Below, in pieces: positions 37,660 through 44,572 of a stretch of DNA of 44,621 nt (positions within the stretch are counted from its first letter, which is position 1; each line of letters opens with the position of its first letter). A model generated the notes under the pieces. That model had not been told where the DNA came from, ran no database searches, and saw only the letters and a program-made list of their open reading frames with translations. Made by a program: the position numbers and the translations under genes. This DNA is from Planctomyces sp. SH-PL62. Lineage in GTDB: Bacteria; Planctomycetota; Planctomycetia; Planctomycetales; Planctomycetaceae. The stretch is taken from positions 1 to 44,621 of the forward strand of contig CAMDPX010000034.1 in NCBI GenBank assembly GCA_945905295.1. The letters are read 5' to 3'.

Positions 37660-38235
37660 GGTGTGGCAGCTCGATGTCCGGAAACGAAAAATCTCTCGAT
37701 CTCGTGCGGCATGAGTTCGAGAGTCGAAGTCGGTCAGACTTTCCAGGCTGCCTCGTCGCGCGGACAGCCCGAATCGAAGCGTTCGGGTCGGGCTGGAACG
37801 CCTGGCCGACGCTCAAATCCTGTTGATGAACCGCTCCGCCAAGCCCTTCTCGCCCAGGACGATGTTGAGCTTGCCGGTCGAGGCAATCCTTTGCAGGACT
37901 TTCAGCTCACGCCGCCTCATCCTCGGAAGCAGACTCCGCCCACGTCAGGAAGGCGTGCAGCATCTTCAAAGTGATTTCGGTCGATCGAGCCATCGTGAAT
38001 TGCCTCGATCCTCTCAATGCCATCGTTGAACAATCACCGAAATGCGATTTCTCGGCGTGATGACATGACTCGCGAGTTGGCTCTCGCTGTCGTCGAGAAC
38101 AGGTCATAAAAGTCGCGTGCGAAGCCGGACAACTCGACGGCGTATCCTGAACACATCGCATTGGCATGAACTCATGGGCGACCGGTGATAGGCTGATGCA
38201 AATTCCAAATCTCAAATCTCGAAAGGGGCAACAAC
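37660..38235. other. 576-base region without a confident gene
   Basis: It contains a decayed copy of the CAGxCTTTCCAG-type repeat at about 37733-37800. On the minus strand, two short overlapping frames look protein-like: 37907-37993 (28 residues, MARSTEITLKMLHAFLTWAE...) and 37813-37920 (35 residues, LKVLQRIASTGKLNIVLGEK...), in different frames and joined across a possible frameshift. They may be remnants of one gene. I do not recognise it. Confidence 0.4.
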
Positions 38236-38700
38236 ATGCCGTTTCCAAAGGTCGAAGTTTCTGCGGTGGCGATCGTGCGTGGCGGTCGCATCTTGGCGGT
38301 TTACAACTCGGCCTGGGGAGCGTTCACGCTGCCGATGACGAAACGCCGCGTGTGGCAAAACAAGGAGATCGAAACCGTGCATCGGGACGAATCCTGGGAA
38401 CTCGCCGCCTCGCGAGCCATCGCCGAGATCATCGGCAAGACCGTCGTGGGGTTGAAGCCGCTCGTCAGCCTACCGGGCTATCAGCAAAGCGATCGAGATA
38501 GTGCGATCAAAGAGTACGACTACCAGGCATTCCGATTTGTCCTGCCCGATGGCATTGAGCCGATCGCCGGTCTCGTCACCGAATGGCTGACGATTGAGGA
38601 ATGGCTCGACCCACTCCGAGCGCCGATTTCTCCGACGGCGGTGGACCTCCTCAAACACGCCGAAGCGGAGGCGAAGCTGGCCGGTCGTTCGTTCCCGTAG
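38236..38700 (+). CDS. Nudix-like protein with degenerate Nudix box
   Basis: A 154-residue Nudix-fold protein preceded by AGGGG. The first strands (VEVSAVAIVRGGRILAVYNS) and the helix DESWELAASRAIAEIIG align with the Nudix box, but the RExxEE core reads Arg60-Ala-Ile-Ala-Glu64-Ile, so two of the metal-binding glutamates are missing. It is probably catalytically dead or altered, perhaps a binding protein. It directly precedes an intact Nudix gene, with a GTAG repeat in between whose TAG is this gene's stop. Confidence 0.72.
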   Translation: MPFPKVEVSAVAIVRGGRILAVYNSAWGAFTLPMTKRRVWQNKEIETVHRDESWELAASRAIAEIIGKTVVGLKPLVSLPGYQQSDRDSAIKEYDYQAFRFVLPDGIEPIAGLVTEWLTIEEWLDPLRAPISPTAVDLLKHAEAEAKLAGRSFP

Positions 38701-38785
38701 GTCAGGCTTTCCAGCCTGACTTCATTTGCCTCACTCCGGCTCGCGGCTACGAATCAAACTGGTCAGCCTGGAAAGGCTGACCTAC
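38697..38785. repeat. GTAG twin-hairpin repeat (stem family GTCAGGCT)
   Basis: Inverted 24-base arms at 38697-38720 and 38762-38785 with one mismatch; ends GTAG and CTAC. Arm hairpin GTCAGGCT-TTCC-AGCCTGAC. The first TAG is the stop of the upstream Nudix-like gene, and the element ends 11 bases before the next start. Confidence 0.9.
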
Positions 38786-38796
38786 GAAAAACCATT

Positions 38797-39327
38797 ATGC
38801 GTGAATCGTTGGCCGGTTTGGCTTGGATTGAGCGGCGTGTTGGCGATGAGTCGCAATGGCTCGTGCTGTGGAACGAGAGATGGCAGCAATACGCGCTGGT
38901 CGGAGGACATCTCGAAGCGGACGAGTCGTTACGCGAGTGTGTGCTGCGCGAGGTCGAGGAAGAACTTCGGCTGACTCGCGGCCAGGACTTCCAGGTCAGC
39001 GAGCAAGCATTGGTGCAACTCGACTACGAGGCGTTTTCCGAATCCGTGCAGGAGCAGACTCGGTATCGGCACGTAGTCTTCTCGTTGACTTTGACGACGG
39101 ACGCACAGGACCGAATCGAATCGCAACCGGGAGTTCGCTGGGTGACCGATGGCGAGATCGAACGCCGAGCCACAACGGACGGACTGCCCATCGCCGAGCA
39201 GGTGGAGCGGGCGTGGCGTGAGATCCAGAAGCTGTCCCTCAGCGCGCAGCCATTGATGCGTCGTCCACTGGATGAGTTTGACTTCTTCGTCTCGTATGCC
39301 ATCGACGAGCAGTCCTACGGTGCCTGA
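38797..39327 (+). CDS. Nudix hydrolase with a TIR-like C-terminal stub
   Basis: A 176-residue protein with a nearly complete Nudix box, Gly37-x5-Glu43-x7-Arg51-Glu52-Val-Glu54-Glu55-Glu56, which binds metal and cleaves X-linked nucleoside diphosphates. Beyond the Nudix fold (about residue 145) the chain ends with PLDEFDFFVSYAIDEQSYGA. FDFFVSYA is very like the first strand of a TIR domain (xDxFISYxxxD), after which a stop codon follows at once. A full TIR needs over 100 more residues, which are not found in any frame downstream. The gene is preceded by a repeat and lacks an obvious ribosome site. Confidence 0.82.
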   Translation: MRESLAGLAWIERRVGDESQWLVLWNERWQQYALVGGHLEADESLRECVLREVEEELRLTRGQDFQVSEQALVQLDYEAFSESVQEQTRYRHVVFSLTLTTDAQDRIESQPGVRWVTDGEIERRATTDGLPIAEQVERAWREIQKLSLSAQPLMRRPLDEFDFFVSYAIDEQSYGA

Positions 39328-39393
39328 CCCCTGCCTCTGGAATTGTTGTTATGCACCCATGACTGGCAACGCTCGATACGAAAGACAAGGAAA

Positions 39394-39411
39394 GCGGGAA
39401 TCAATTCCCGC
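39394..39411. repeat. Short hairpin between the Nudix and kinase genes
   Basis: Perfect 8-bp stem GCGGGAAT / ATTCCCGC with a 2-base loop, in the 127-base gap before the kinase-like gene. Possibly a repeat remnant or an attenuator. Confidence 0.5.
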
Positions 39412-39454
39412 ACTCCAAAGCTTCAGCAACTCGAAGTCATCAGGAATTCAAACC

Positions 39455-42232
39455 ATGACCACGCCGTTGACCATCGACACGGTCCATTGGGAAAGTCGAG
39501 CACAAGGGAAGATCCCGCAGGAGGAGACTCGGCAGCGGCTCTCGGCTGAGTTGGTCGCGGTGTTTGCACCGGACGGCATCGAGCGGGTGACGGTGCATGA
39601 TGTGTTTGTCGGGTTCAAGAGAGATCCGTTGACGAAAGTCATCTTGGGGATCGAGACGTTTCGCGGCGGTGAGTTTCAATCGCACATCATCAAGTTGGGA
39701 GTCGAGTCGGAGGTCGGGCGCGATTTCGATGGATGGCAAGAGTGTGTGGCTCGACGCAACGTGCGCAGCCGGTTGTTCGTGCCGGTGACGAAACGCTCGC
39801 TGCCTGAGCGAGAGAGCGAACGGCCGGGGCTGCCGCCGATTCCTCGGTGGGCTGTTCTCTACGAGAACGCTTACCTGTTGTTCGGCTTCGACTCGGAGCA
39901 TCAAGTCCCTGTGACGTGGCACTCGGCGGCGGAAAAGGGGATCAAAACGGAGGACCCGAAATCTCACGATGTCGCGGACATGGCGTCGGTCGAACGGATC
40001 GTCGTCGACATGTTCAGCGACCTGCACGAGTGGTTCTACAAGTCGGCGAAGCATGATCCGCAGCGAGCGGTCGAGTTCTACACGTCGAAGTTTCAAAAAG
40101 TGGAGGACCGCTGGAGGGCTGATCCGGCGCTCCCCAACAGCGACCCGCGCTGTGACCGCGCGGTCTTGCGAGCGGATGCGCTCTGGCTCCTCTCTGGCCG
40201 AGATGCTCCGCAAAAGCCGGACGCGCCAAAATATCTTGACCCGCTCGATTACATCGCCTGGGCTTTGCACCATGCGGCTCGTGACGAGGCCGTCGCGCGC
40301 GACATCCCGTTCGTCCCGTCCACGCTCGTCGGGCCGACGCATGGAGACTTGCATGGTCAGAACATTCTGGTCGGAGTCTATCGTCACGAAGCCCGCTCAC
40401 CGATCTTGTACGACTATGGCGAGATGGCTCGGGACAACGTCGTGGCGTGGGATTTCGTCAAACTCGAAATGGAATTGAAGTCGCGGTTGCTGCCGTGGAT
40501 TCTGGACAACGACCGCGAAACACGCGAAGCATTCTTGGCACGGCCTCGGAGTGCCCGGCGCGTGGAGTCGCCCGATACAACTCAGGCGGAACTGGATCGC
40601 TCGCAACGTACACAGCGGTTGGCCTGGCTGTACGAAATCGAACGGCTGCTGGCAAAGGAATCGCACCAGATCGACAGCGTCGACAAGGCGGACTGCCGTG
40701 AGCCTCCCAGTCGCCGCGACCTGATCCCCGGTCAGGCAGCGCTGAGCCGGTTGCTCACGCTGCTGCTGCGGATTCGCCAGGAGGCCGCGTTCGTGCTGGG
40801 TTCGCGACAACCGGGAGCGTTCGGCGGCTGGCGCGACGAATACAACTTCGCCCTCGCCGTGTATGGCCTGACGACCGCGAAATGGAACTCGTACGAAAAG
40901 GCGGAAACGCAATCGGCGCTGGTGTCGGCGGGAGTGGCCTGTGCCGAACTGACGGCCGCTCGGATGTCGCATGAGCCGTCCGCCATCGCGGCCAATCCGA
41001 CGTCCGCGATGGCGGCCAGCTATCGCATCCCGCTGTACCTGGCTCACCAGGCTTGGGGCCGTAACGACCATGCTTCCGCACTGGTGATTCTCGCTGCGGC
41101 CGAACAGCAATTCTCGCGCTGCGTGCCGCTCAAGGCCGAGACCGCATTGAATCTTGCCGCGACCGGCGACGTGAAACAGGCGCTGGCGTCCGTCGCGCCA
41201 TTTCGGTCGCTCTGCCCCGACTTCGGAGACCATGAAACGCTCACACGCATCGGCCGCTGCCTGAAGGAAAGGGCCGACCGAAGCTGGCAGGAGTGGAATG
41301 CCAATCACATCACTCCCGATCACGAAGTGCTGCGGCAGCTCTACGAGGCGGCTTACAACGCCTATCGGGAAGCGTATGAGATCCATCAGCATTACTTCCC
41401 CGGCATCAACGCGGCAACGATGGCGCTGCTGTCGCGCCAACCCACCGCCGTCGTCGAGAAACTGATCAAGTCCGTGAAGCAACACTGCCAAAAAGCGGAT
41501 ACCTCCCACGAGGATTGCTACTGGGTCTTCGCCACCGAAGCTGAAGTGGCGTTGATCGGTGGCGACTATGGCCTCGCCGCCAGCAGATACTTGGCGGCGT
41601 TCACCGAGCTGACTCCGCAAACGATCCAGCACGCTCAGAGTTCATGGAGACAGGTTTGCCGAGTGGGGCACTTCCTCGGCCAGGGACTCACGCCAATCGT
41701 GGAGGTCTTCCTGTCCGTCGCGATCGTGCGTCAGAACCTGGACATCGGCCCCTTCAACTTTTGCAGCGAACGCTTCCCGAATCGCACGCTGCTGAACGAA
41801 GTCAACCGCGCCGGCACTTGGTTCGAGGCTAAGAAGACTCAGCCGGTCTGGGCCAAACGATTGTCAGCCGCTCAGTCGGTGAGCACGCTGGAAGGAATCC
41901 TCGAAGCCAACGCCGGCGACTACCTCTGCCGCGGCCCCGCCGGTGAACTGTGGCCTCAAACCGTGAAGAATCTCGAATCAAAATACGAACCGACCGGCCA
42001 CATCGAAGCCGACGGCTGGCAACAGTTCACTCCGCGACCCGATGGTGCCAGTGTGAAAGCGGCCCAGATCAATCACGACTTCACCGTTCATGCCACCTGG
42101 GGTGAACTTCGTGGGAAGTCCGGTGACTACCTCGTCAAAAACGCCGCCGATCAAGACGTGCCCTATCCCGATAATGTTTGGATCGTCTCGCAGTCTCTCT
42201 TCCAAGCGACTTACGAAATGACGAATCGTTGA
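39455..42232 (+). CDS. APH-like kinase, TPR sensor-like and GDYL-repeat protein
   Basis: A 925-residue cytosolic-looking protein. ATG 39455 has AGGA 9 bases upstream. Residues about 1-420 carry an aminoglycoside-phosphotransferase/choline-kinase-like core: His296-Gly-Asp298-Leu-His-x2-Asn303 (THGDLHGQNILV) and Asp320-Tyr-Gly (ILYDYGEMA), i.e. catalytic and metal-binding motifs at proper spacing. From about 560 to 790 come TPR-like helices with HYFPGINAATMALL and YWVFATEAEVALIGGDYGLA, matching the DUF4071/TPR-S pattern. The end has two related modules, AGDYLCRGPAGELWP (near 820) and SGDYLVKNAADQDVPYP (near 889). No membrane segment. With the Nudix pair it resembles a conflict/signalling module; function is inferred. 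Confidence 0.8.
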   Translation: MTTPLTIDTVHWESRAQGKIPQEETRQRLSAELVAVFAPDGIERVTVHDVFVGFKRDPLTKVILGIETFRGGEFQSHIIKLGVESEVGRDFDGWQECVARRNVRSRLFVPVTKRSLPERESERPGLPPIPRWAVLYENAYLLFGFDSEHQVPVTWHSAAEKGIKTEDPKSHDVADMASVERIVVDMFSDLHEWFYKSAKHDPQRAVEFYTSKFQKVEDRWRADPALPNSDPRCDRAVLRADALWLLSGRDAPQKPDAPKYLDPLDYIAWALHHAARDEAVARDIPFVPSTLVGPTHGDLHGQNILVGVYRHEARSPILYDYGEMARDNVVAWDFVKLEMELKSRLLPWILDNDRETREAFLARPRSARRVESPDTTQAELDRSQRTQRLAWLYEIERLLAKESHQIDSVDKADCREPPSRRDLIPGQAALSRLLTLLLRIRQEAAFVLGSRQPGAFGGWRDEYNFALAVYGLTTAKWNSYEKAETQSALVSAGVACAELTAARMSHEPSAIAANPTSAMAASYRIPLYLAHQAWGRNDHASALVILAAAEQQFSRCVPLKAETALNLAATGDVKQALASVAPFRSLCPDFGDHETLTRIGRCLKERADRSWQEWNANHITPDHEVLRQLYEAAYNAYREAYEIHQHYFPGINAATMALLSRQPTAVVEKLIKSVKQHCQKADTSHEDCYWVFATEAEVALIGGDYGLAASRYLAAFTELTPQTIQHAQSSWRQVCRVGHFLGQGLTPIVEVFLSVAIVRQNLDIGPFNFCSERFPNRTLLNEVNRAGTWFEAKKTQPVWAKRLSAAQSVSTLEGILEANAGDYLCRGPAGELWPQTVKNLESKYEPTGHIEADGWQQFTPRPDGASVKAAQINHDFTVHATWGELRGKSGDYLVKNAADQDVPYPDNVWIVSQSLFQATYEMTNR

Positions 42233-42460
42233 TCAGGTGCTTGCAGGAATCGGCAGAGATTGAACGCCTTTGCCAATTCTCCCTGGATTGATCCGAGACT
42301 TAATCGTTGTGGATACGACGTGCGACTCCCGCAACGATGACTTCAGCGACCACAGAGTGAATTTGTCGGCAAAGCCCTGCATGGCGATCCCTTCGTGCGA
42401 TTTATGAAACCAGTGCCTTCGGATCGGCCACGCTGGCAATTTGTGGCTCGTCACGACCAG

Positions 42461-42531
42461 TGCTCCGCCAAGGAATCGAACCTTGTCTCACGGTTTAGAA
42501 GACCGAGGTGCGACCATCACACTCGCAGAGC
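42461..42531 (-). tRNA. tRNA-Arg (anticodon TCT)
   Basis: A 71-base cloverleaf: acceptor GCTCTGC/GCGGAGC, D-arm GTGTGATGGTCGCAC, anticodon loop CTTCTAA, T-arm CAAGG-TTCGATT-CCTTG, discriminator A, no encoded CCA. The anticodon stem has one T-T mismatch at its base. Position 8 is G instead of the near-universal T, and position 14 is G. Confidence 0.82.
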
Positions 42532-42537
42532 CGTGAA

Positions 42538-42621
42538 AATCCGTTTGATCCGTGTCATCCGTGTTCTCTTCAAACAGTTTGCTCAGTTGGCAGAGCGCGG
42601 ATGACACGGATCAGACGAATT
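42538..42621. repeat. GATCCGTGTCATCCG inverted repeat between tRNA genes
   Basis: Inverted 29-base arms at 42538-42566 and 42593-42621 (about four mismatches) with core TGATCCGTGTCATCCG. It is related to the copy embedded in the DUF1553 gene at 27746-27824. Confidence 0.8.
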
Positions 42622-42640
42622 CACACCGCACGTCGCCAAT

Positions 42641-42712
42641 TGTCCTCGCCAGGAGTCGAACCTGGTCCGCGACCTTCGGAGGGTCGAATGCGGTCCGTCA
42701 CACTCCGAGGAC
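42641..42712 (-). tRNA. tRNA-Arg (anticodon CCG)
   Basis: A 72-base cloverleaf: acceptor GTCCTCG/CGAGGAC, D-arm GTGTGACGGACCGCAT, anticodon stem CGACC/GGTCG with loop CTCCGAA, T-arm CCAGG-TTCGACT-CCTGG, discriminator A, no CCA. Fully paired acceptor, anticodon and T stems. Again G8 and G14 instead of T8 and A14. Confidence 0.86.
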
Positions 42713-42715
42713 GTT

Positions 42716-42752
42716 TTGAAATTTCAAATTTCAAATTTGAGATTTCAAATCT
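42716..42752. repeat. AAATTTCAAATTT low-complexity run
   Basis: Repeats of ATTTCAAATTT and its reverse complement between two tRNA genes; of the same A/T-rich type as the run near 38200-38222 (CCAAATCTCAAATCTC). Confidence 0.6.
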
Positions 42753-42757
42753 CCCAA

Positions 42758-42828
42758 AGCCCTGCCGAGGAATCGAACCCCGTTCCGCTGTTTACAGGAC
42801 AGCCATGTCACCATCACACCCGCAGGGC
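42758..42828 (-). tRNA. tRNA-Thr (anticodon TGT), with C33
   Basis: A 71-base cloverleaf: acceptor GCCCTGC/GCAGGGC, D-arm GTGTGATGGTGACAT, anticodon stem GCTGT/ACAGC with loop CCTGTAA, T-arm CGGGG-TTCGATT-CCTCG, discriminator T. All stems pair, but position 33 is C instead of the near-universal T, and positions 8 and 14 are G. The gene may be divergent or losing function. Confidence 0.72.
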
Positions 42829-42833
42829 AGCGT

Positions 42834-43598
42834 TCATTGATCGTCGGTCAGATGTTGCCGGTCGTATCCGCGACGACGGACGATCGTGGTCGTGATGAAT
42901 TTGTCTTGTTCAACCGGCGATACGGGCTCTGCTGTCCCCGGCAACACCGACGCCACCATCATCGAATTCACCACACGGCGTTTGTCGTCGCACGGGTTGT
43001 GGACCGTCGCCGTGTGCAGCAAGCCTTGCCATGTGGTCCTGTCCTCCGACAACGCCGCCACGCTGTTGTTGATCAACAGCACTTGAGCCGCGTCGTTCGA
43101 GAACCCTTCCACGCGAGTCGCATATGGTCGCAGCAATTCGGCTCCGGGGCCGAACATTGGGTTGTGTTGTTCGAGGAACTCGGACGGTGTGATCTGCATG
43201 TCGCGAGCGCACCGCGAGTAGTCCGCCAGAATGACTTCCGACCGCACCTCCGATGGTTCGTATCCGAGCATCAAGAAGCATTCGTCCGGGCCGCCGTCGC
43301 GATGTAGTTTGGTTGTGGTCTGCTGATCGAACCTCGCCGCCGACAAGAACACCAAATCCAACCGCCGCCGCGATTGATGAACCGCCTGCAATCGCCGTTT
43401 CAACGAAACCATGAATTGTCTCAACATCTCCGACCACGCATCGCCCAGAAAGTTCAGCAAGCAAAACCCAGGGCTCGAAAAGTCCGTTCGGCACACAAGT
43501 TGGTAAACATCGTCCACGTCTTGGTTGGTCAAACCGGCCGATGGCACGATCCGCACATAGTCGGTCACATTCCAGGACGTCTTCCGATTGGCTTGCAT
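42834..43598 (-). CDS. 2OG-Fe(II) oxygenase-like protein inside the tRNA array
   Basis: A 254-residue protein with GGAG upstream of ATG 43598. A double-stranded-beta-helix oxygenase is suggested by His99-x-Asp101 (TTTKLHRDGGPDE), a distal His195 (GLLHTATVH) and Arg207/208 in DKRRVVNSMM, the order HxD...H...R expected for iron and 2-oxoglutarate ligands. The family is not recognised beyond that. It lies between the Thr and Lys tRNA genes in the same direction, ending 6 bases from the tRNA-Thr 5' end, so it may share the array's transcript. A tRNA-modifying or small-molecule hydroxylase role is speculation. Confidence 0.65.
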   Translation of the reverse strand: MQANRKTSWNVTDYVRIVPSAGLTNQDVDDVYQLVCRTDFSSPGFCLLNFLGDAWSEMLRQFMVSLKRRLQAVHQSRRRLDLVFLSAARFDQQTTTKLHRDGGPDECFLMLGYEPSEVRSEVILADYSRCARDMQITPSEFLEQHNPMFGPGAELLRPYATRVEGFSNDAAQVLLINNSVAALSEDRTTWQGLLHTATVHNPCDDKRRVVNSMMVASVLPGTAEPVSPVEQDKFITTTIVRRRGYDRQHLTDDQ

Positions 43599-43632
43599 GA
43601 TTCCAAACTCCGAAAGTTCCGCGTTTCAGCAG

Positions 43633-43704
43633 TGCCTCGCCTGGGAATTGAACCCAGTCCGACGGATTAAGAGTCCGCTATGCCAACCGTTACACCCGCA
43701 AGGC
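43633..43704 (-). tRNA. tRNA-Lys (anticodon CTT)
   Basis: A 72-base cloverleaf: acceptor GCCTTGC/GCGAGGC (one T-G pair), D-arm GTGTAACGGTTGGCAT, anticodon stem GCGGA/TCCGT with loop CTCTTAA, T-arm CTGGG-TTCAATT-CCCAG, discriminator A, no CCA. Position 8 is G. Confidence 0.85.
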
Positions 43705-43738
43705 AATGACTTCGTAGCGCACGCGGCTCGCATGCGAG

Positions 43739-43811
43739 CGACGGCGTGAGGATTCGAACCCCATCGAGCGGTTTTGGAGGCCGCTTGCTCTCCCAGGAGC
43801 ACACCGCCGAA
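43739..43811 (-). tRNA. Degenerate tRNA-Trp-like gene (anticodon CCA)
   Basis: It has a good T-arm (TGGGG-TTCGAAT-CCTCA), an anticodon loop CTCCAAA and a D-arm TGCT-CCTGGGAG-AGCA. However, the acceptor pairs only five bases (CGGCG/CGCCG) with two end mismatches, the anticodon stem has a C-A mismatch next to the loop, and one extra base separates acceptor and D-arm. It may be a pseudogene or a diverged tRNA. Confidence 0.5.
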
Positions 43812-43833
43812 ACGGAAATCCCAAGGGTTTGAA

Positions 43834-43966
43834 ACCCCAAGGTCCAAGCTCCAATGTCCAAGGAATGTCCAAGTCCCAAATCTCAAACAAGAAGACGTCT
43901 CTCTTTGGTCATTGAGGTTTGGTCATTGGGACTTCATTGGACATTGGGTTTTGGAAATTGGTCATT
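43834..43966. repeat. TCCAA/TTGGA low-complexity repeat, copy 2
   Basis: The same kind of stretch as 12899-13060 (AGGTCCAAGCTCCAATGTCC, then GGTCATTGAGGTTTGGTCAT and TTGGACATTGGG). Its right end contains the TGA stop codon (43962-43964, minus strand) of the HNH gene. Confidence 0.8.
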
Positions 43967-44558
43967 CCCGCAGCTCGACACTCCAGTACGCCTCGCTGAG
44001 GAATCGTGACCAACTCTCGATGCGAATCTCCGGCGAAGCGTAGAACGCGCGCCACGCCGGTTGAGCCGGCTTGTGCTTCAAGCGCAAGCCCGCTTGTTCT
44101 GGAGTCCGGTTCGACTTGAATGCATTGCACTCCACGCAAGCCAGCACGCAGTTCGTCCAGCTCGTCACGCCACCCTGCGAACGCGGGATGACGTGGTCGA
44201 TGGTCAGCTCATCGCTGCCCGGCTGGTCGCCGCAATACTGGCAAGTGAAGTGATCTCGCTTGAACAAGTTTCGACGCGAGAACGTCACCGCCTGCCGCGG
44301 CAGCCGGTCGTAGTGAGTCAACGTCACGACCTCCGGCACGCGCAGCCGGATGCGGCCCGCTTGAATGAACAGCTCACCGTCGCGCGGCCGCAGCGAAGAC
44401 CAGTCCTCCCACGAGTACTGCTGAAAGTCGCTCGGATCGACCACACGAGCCGCTCCGCTGAAGACCTTCACCAGCGCGCGAGCCACGGTCGAAATCGTGA
44501 TTGGCTGCCAGTTCCGGTTCAGCACCAGAGTCGGTCGAGTGATCGTTGCGACGGACAT
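43962..44558 (-). CDS. HNH endonuclease family protein
   Basis: A 198-residue protein. The C-terminal half is a zinc-stabilised HNH domain: Cys106-x2-Cys109 (CQYCG), Asp121-His122 (LTIDHVIPRSQGG), Asn136 (SWTNCVLAC), and Cys141-x2-Cys144 with CNAFKSNRTPEQA. The first 90 residues (VLNRNWQPITISTVARALVK and so on) match the N-terminal domain common to HNH proteins conserved in planctomycetes and cyanobacteria. It is likely to cut or nick DNA; the target is unknown. It lies upstream of the tRNA array in the same direction. Confidence 0.9.
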   Translation of the reverse strand: MSVATITRPTLVLNRNWQPITISTVARALVKVFSGAARVVDPSDFQQYSWEDWSSLRPRDGELFIQAGRIRLRVPEVVTLTHYDRLPRQAVTFSRRNLFKRDHFTCQYCGDQPGSDELTIDHVIPRSQGGVTSWTNCVLACVECNAFKSNRTPEQAGLRLKHKPAQPAWRAFYASPEIRIESWSRFLSEAYWSVELRE

Positions 44559-44572
44559 GATGAAACCCTTTC

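Noticed and set aside
42233-42454. 73-codon minus-strand frame after the kinase-like gene
   Set aside because: No family resemblance, no ribosome site, and it ends at the stop of the neighbouring gene; probably non-coding.
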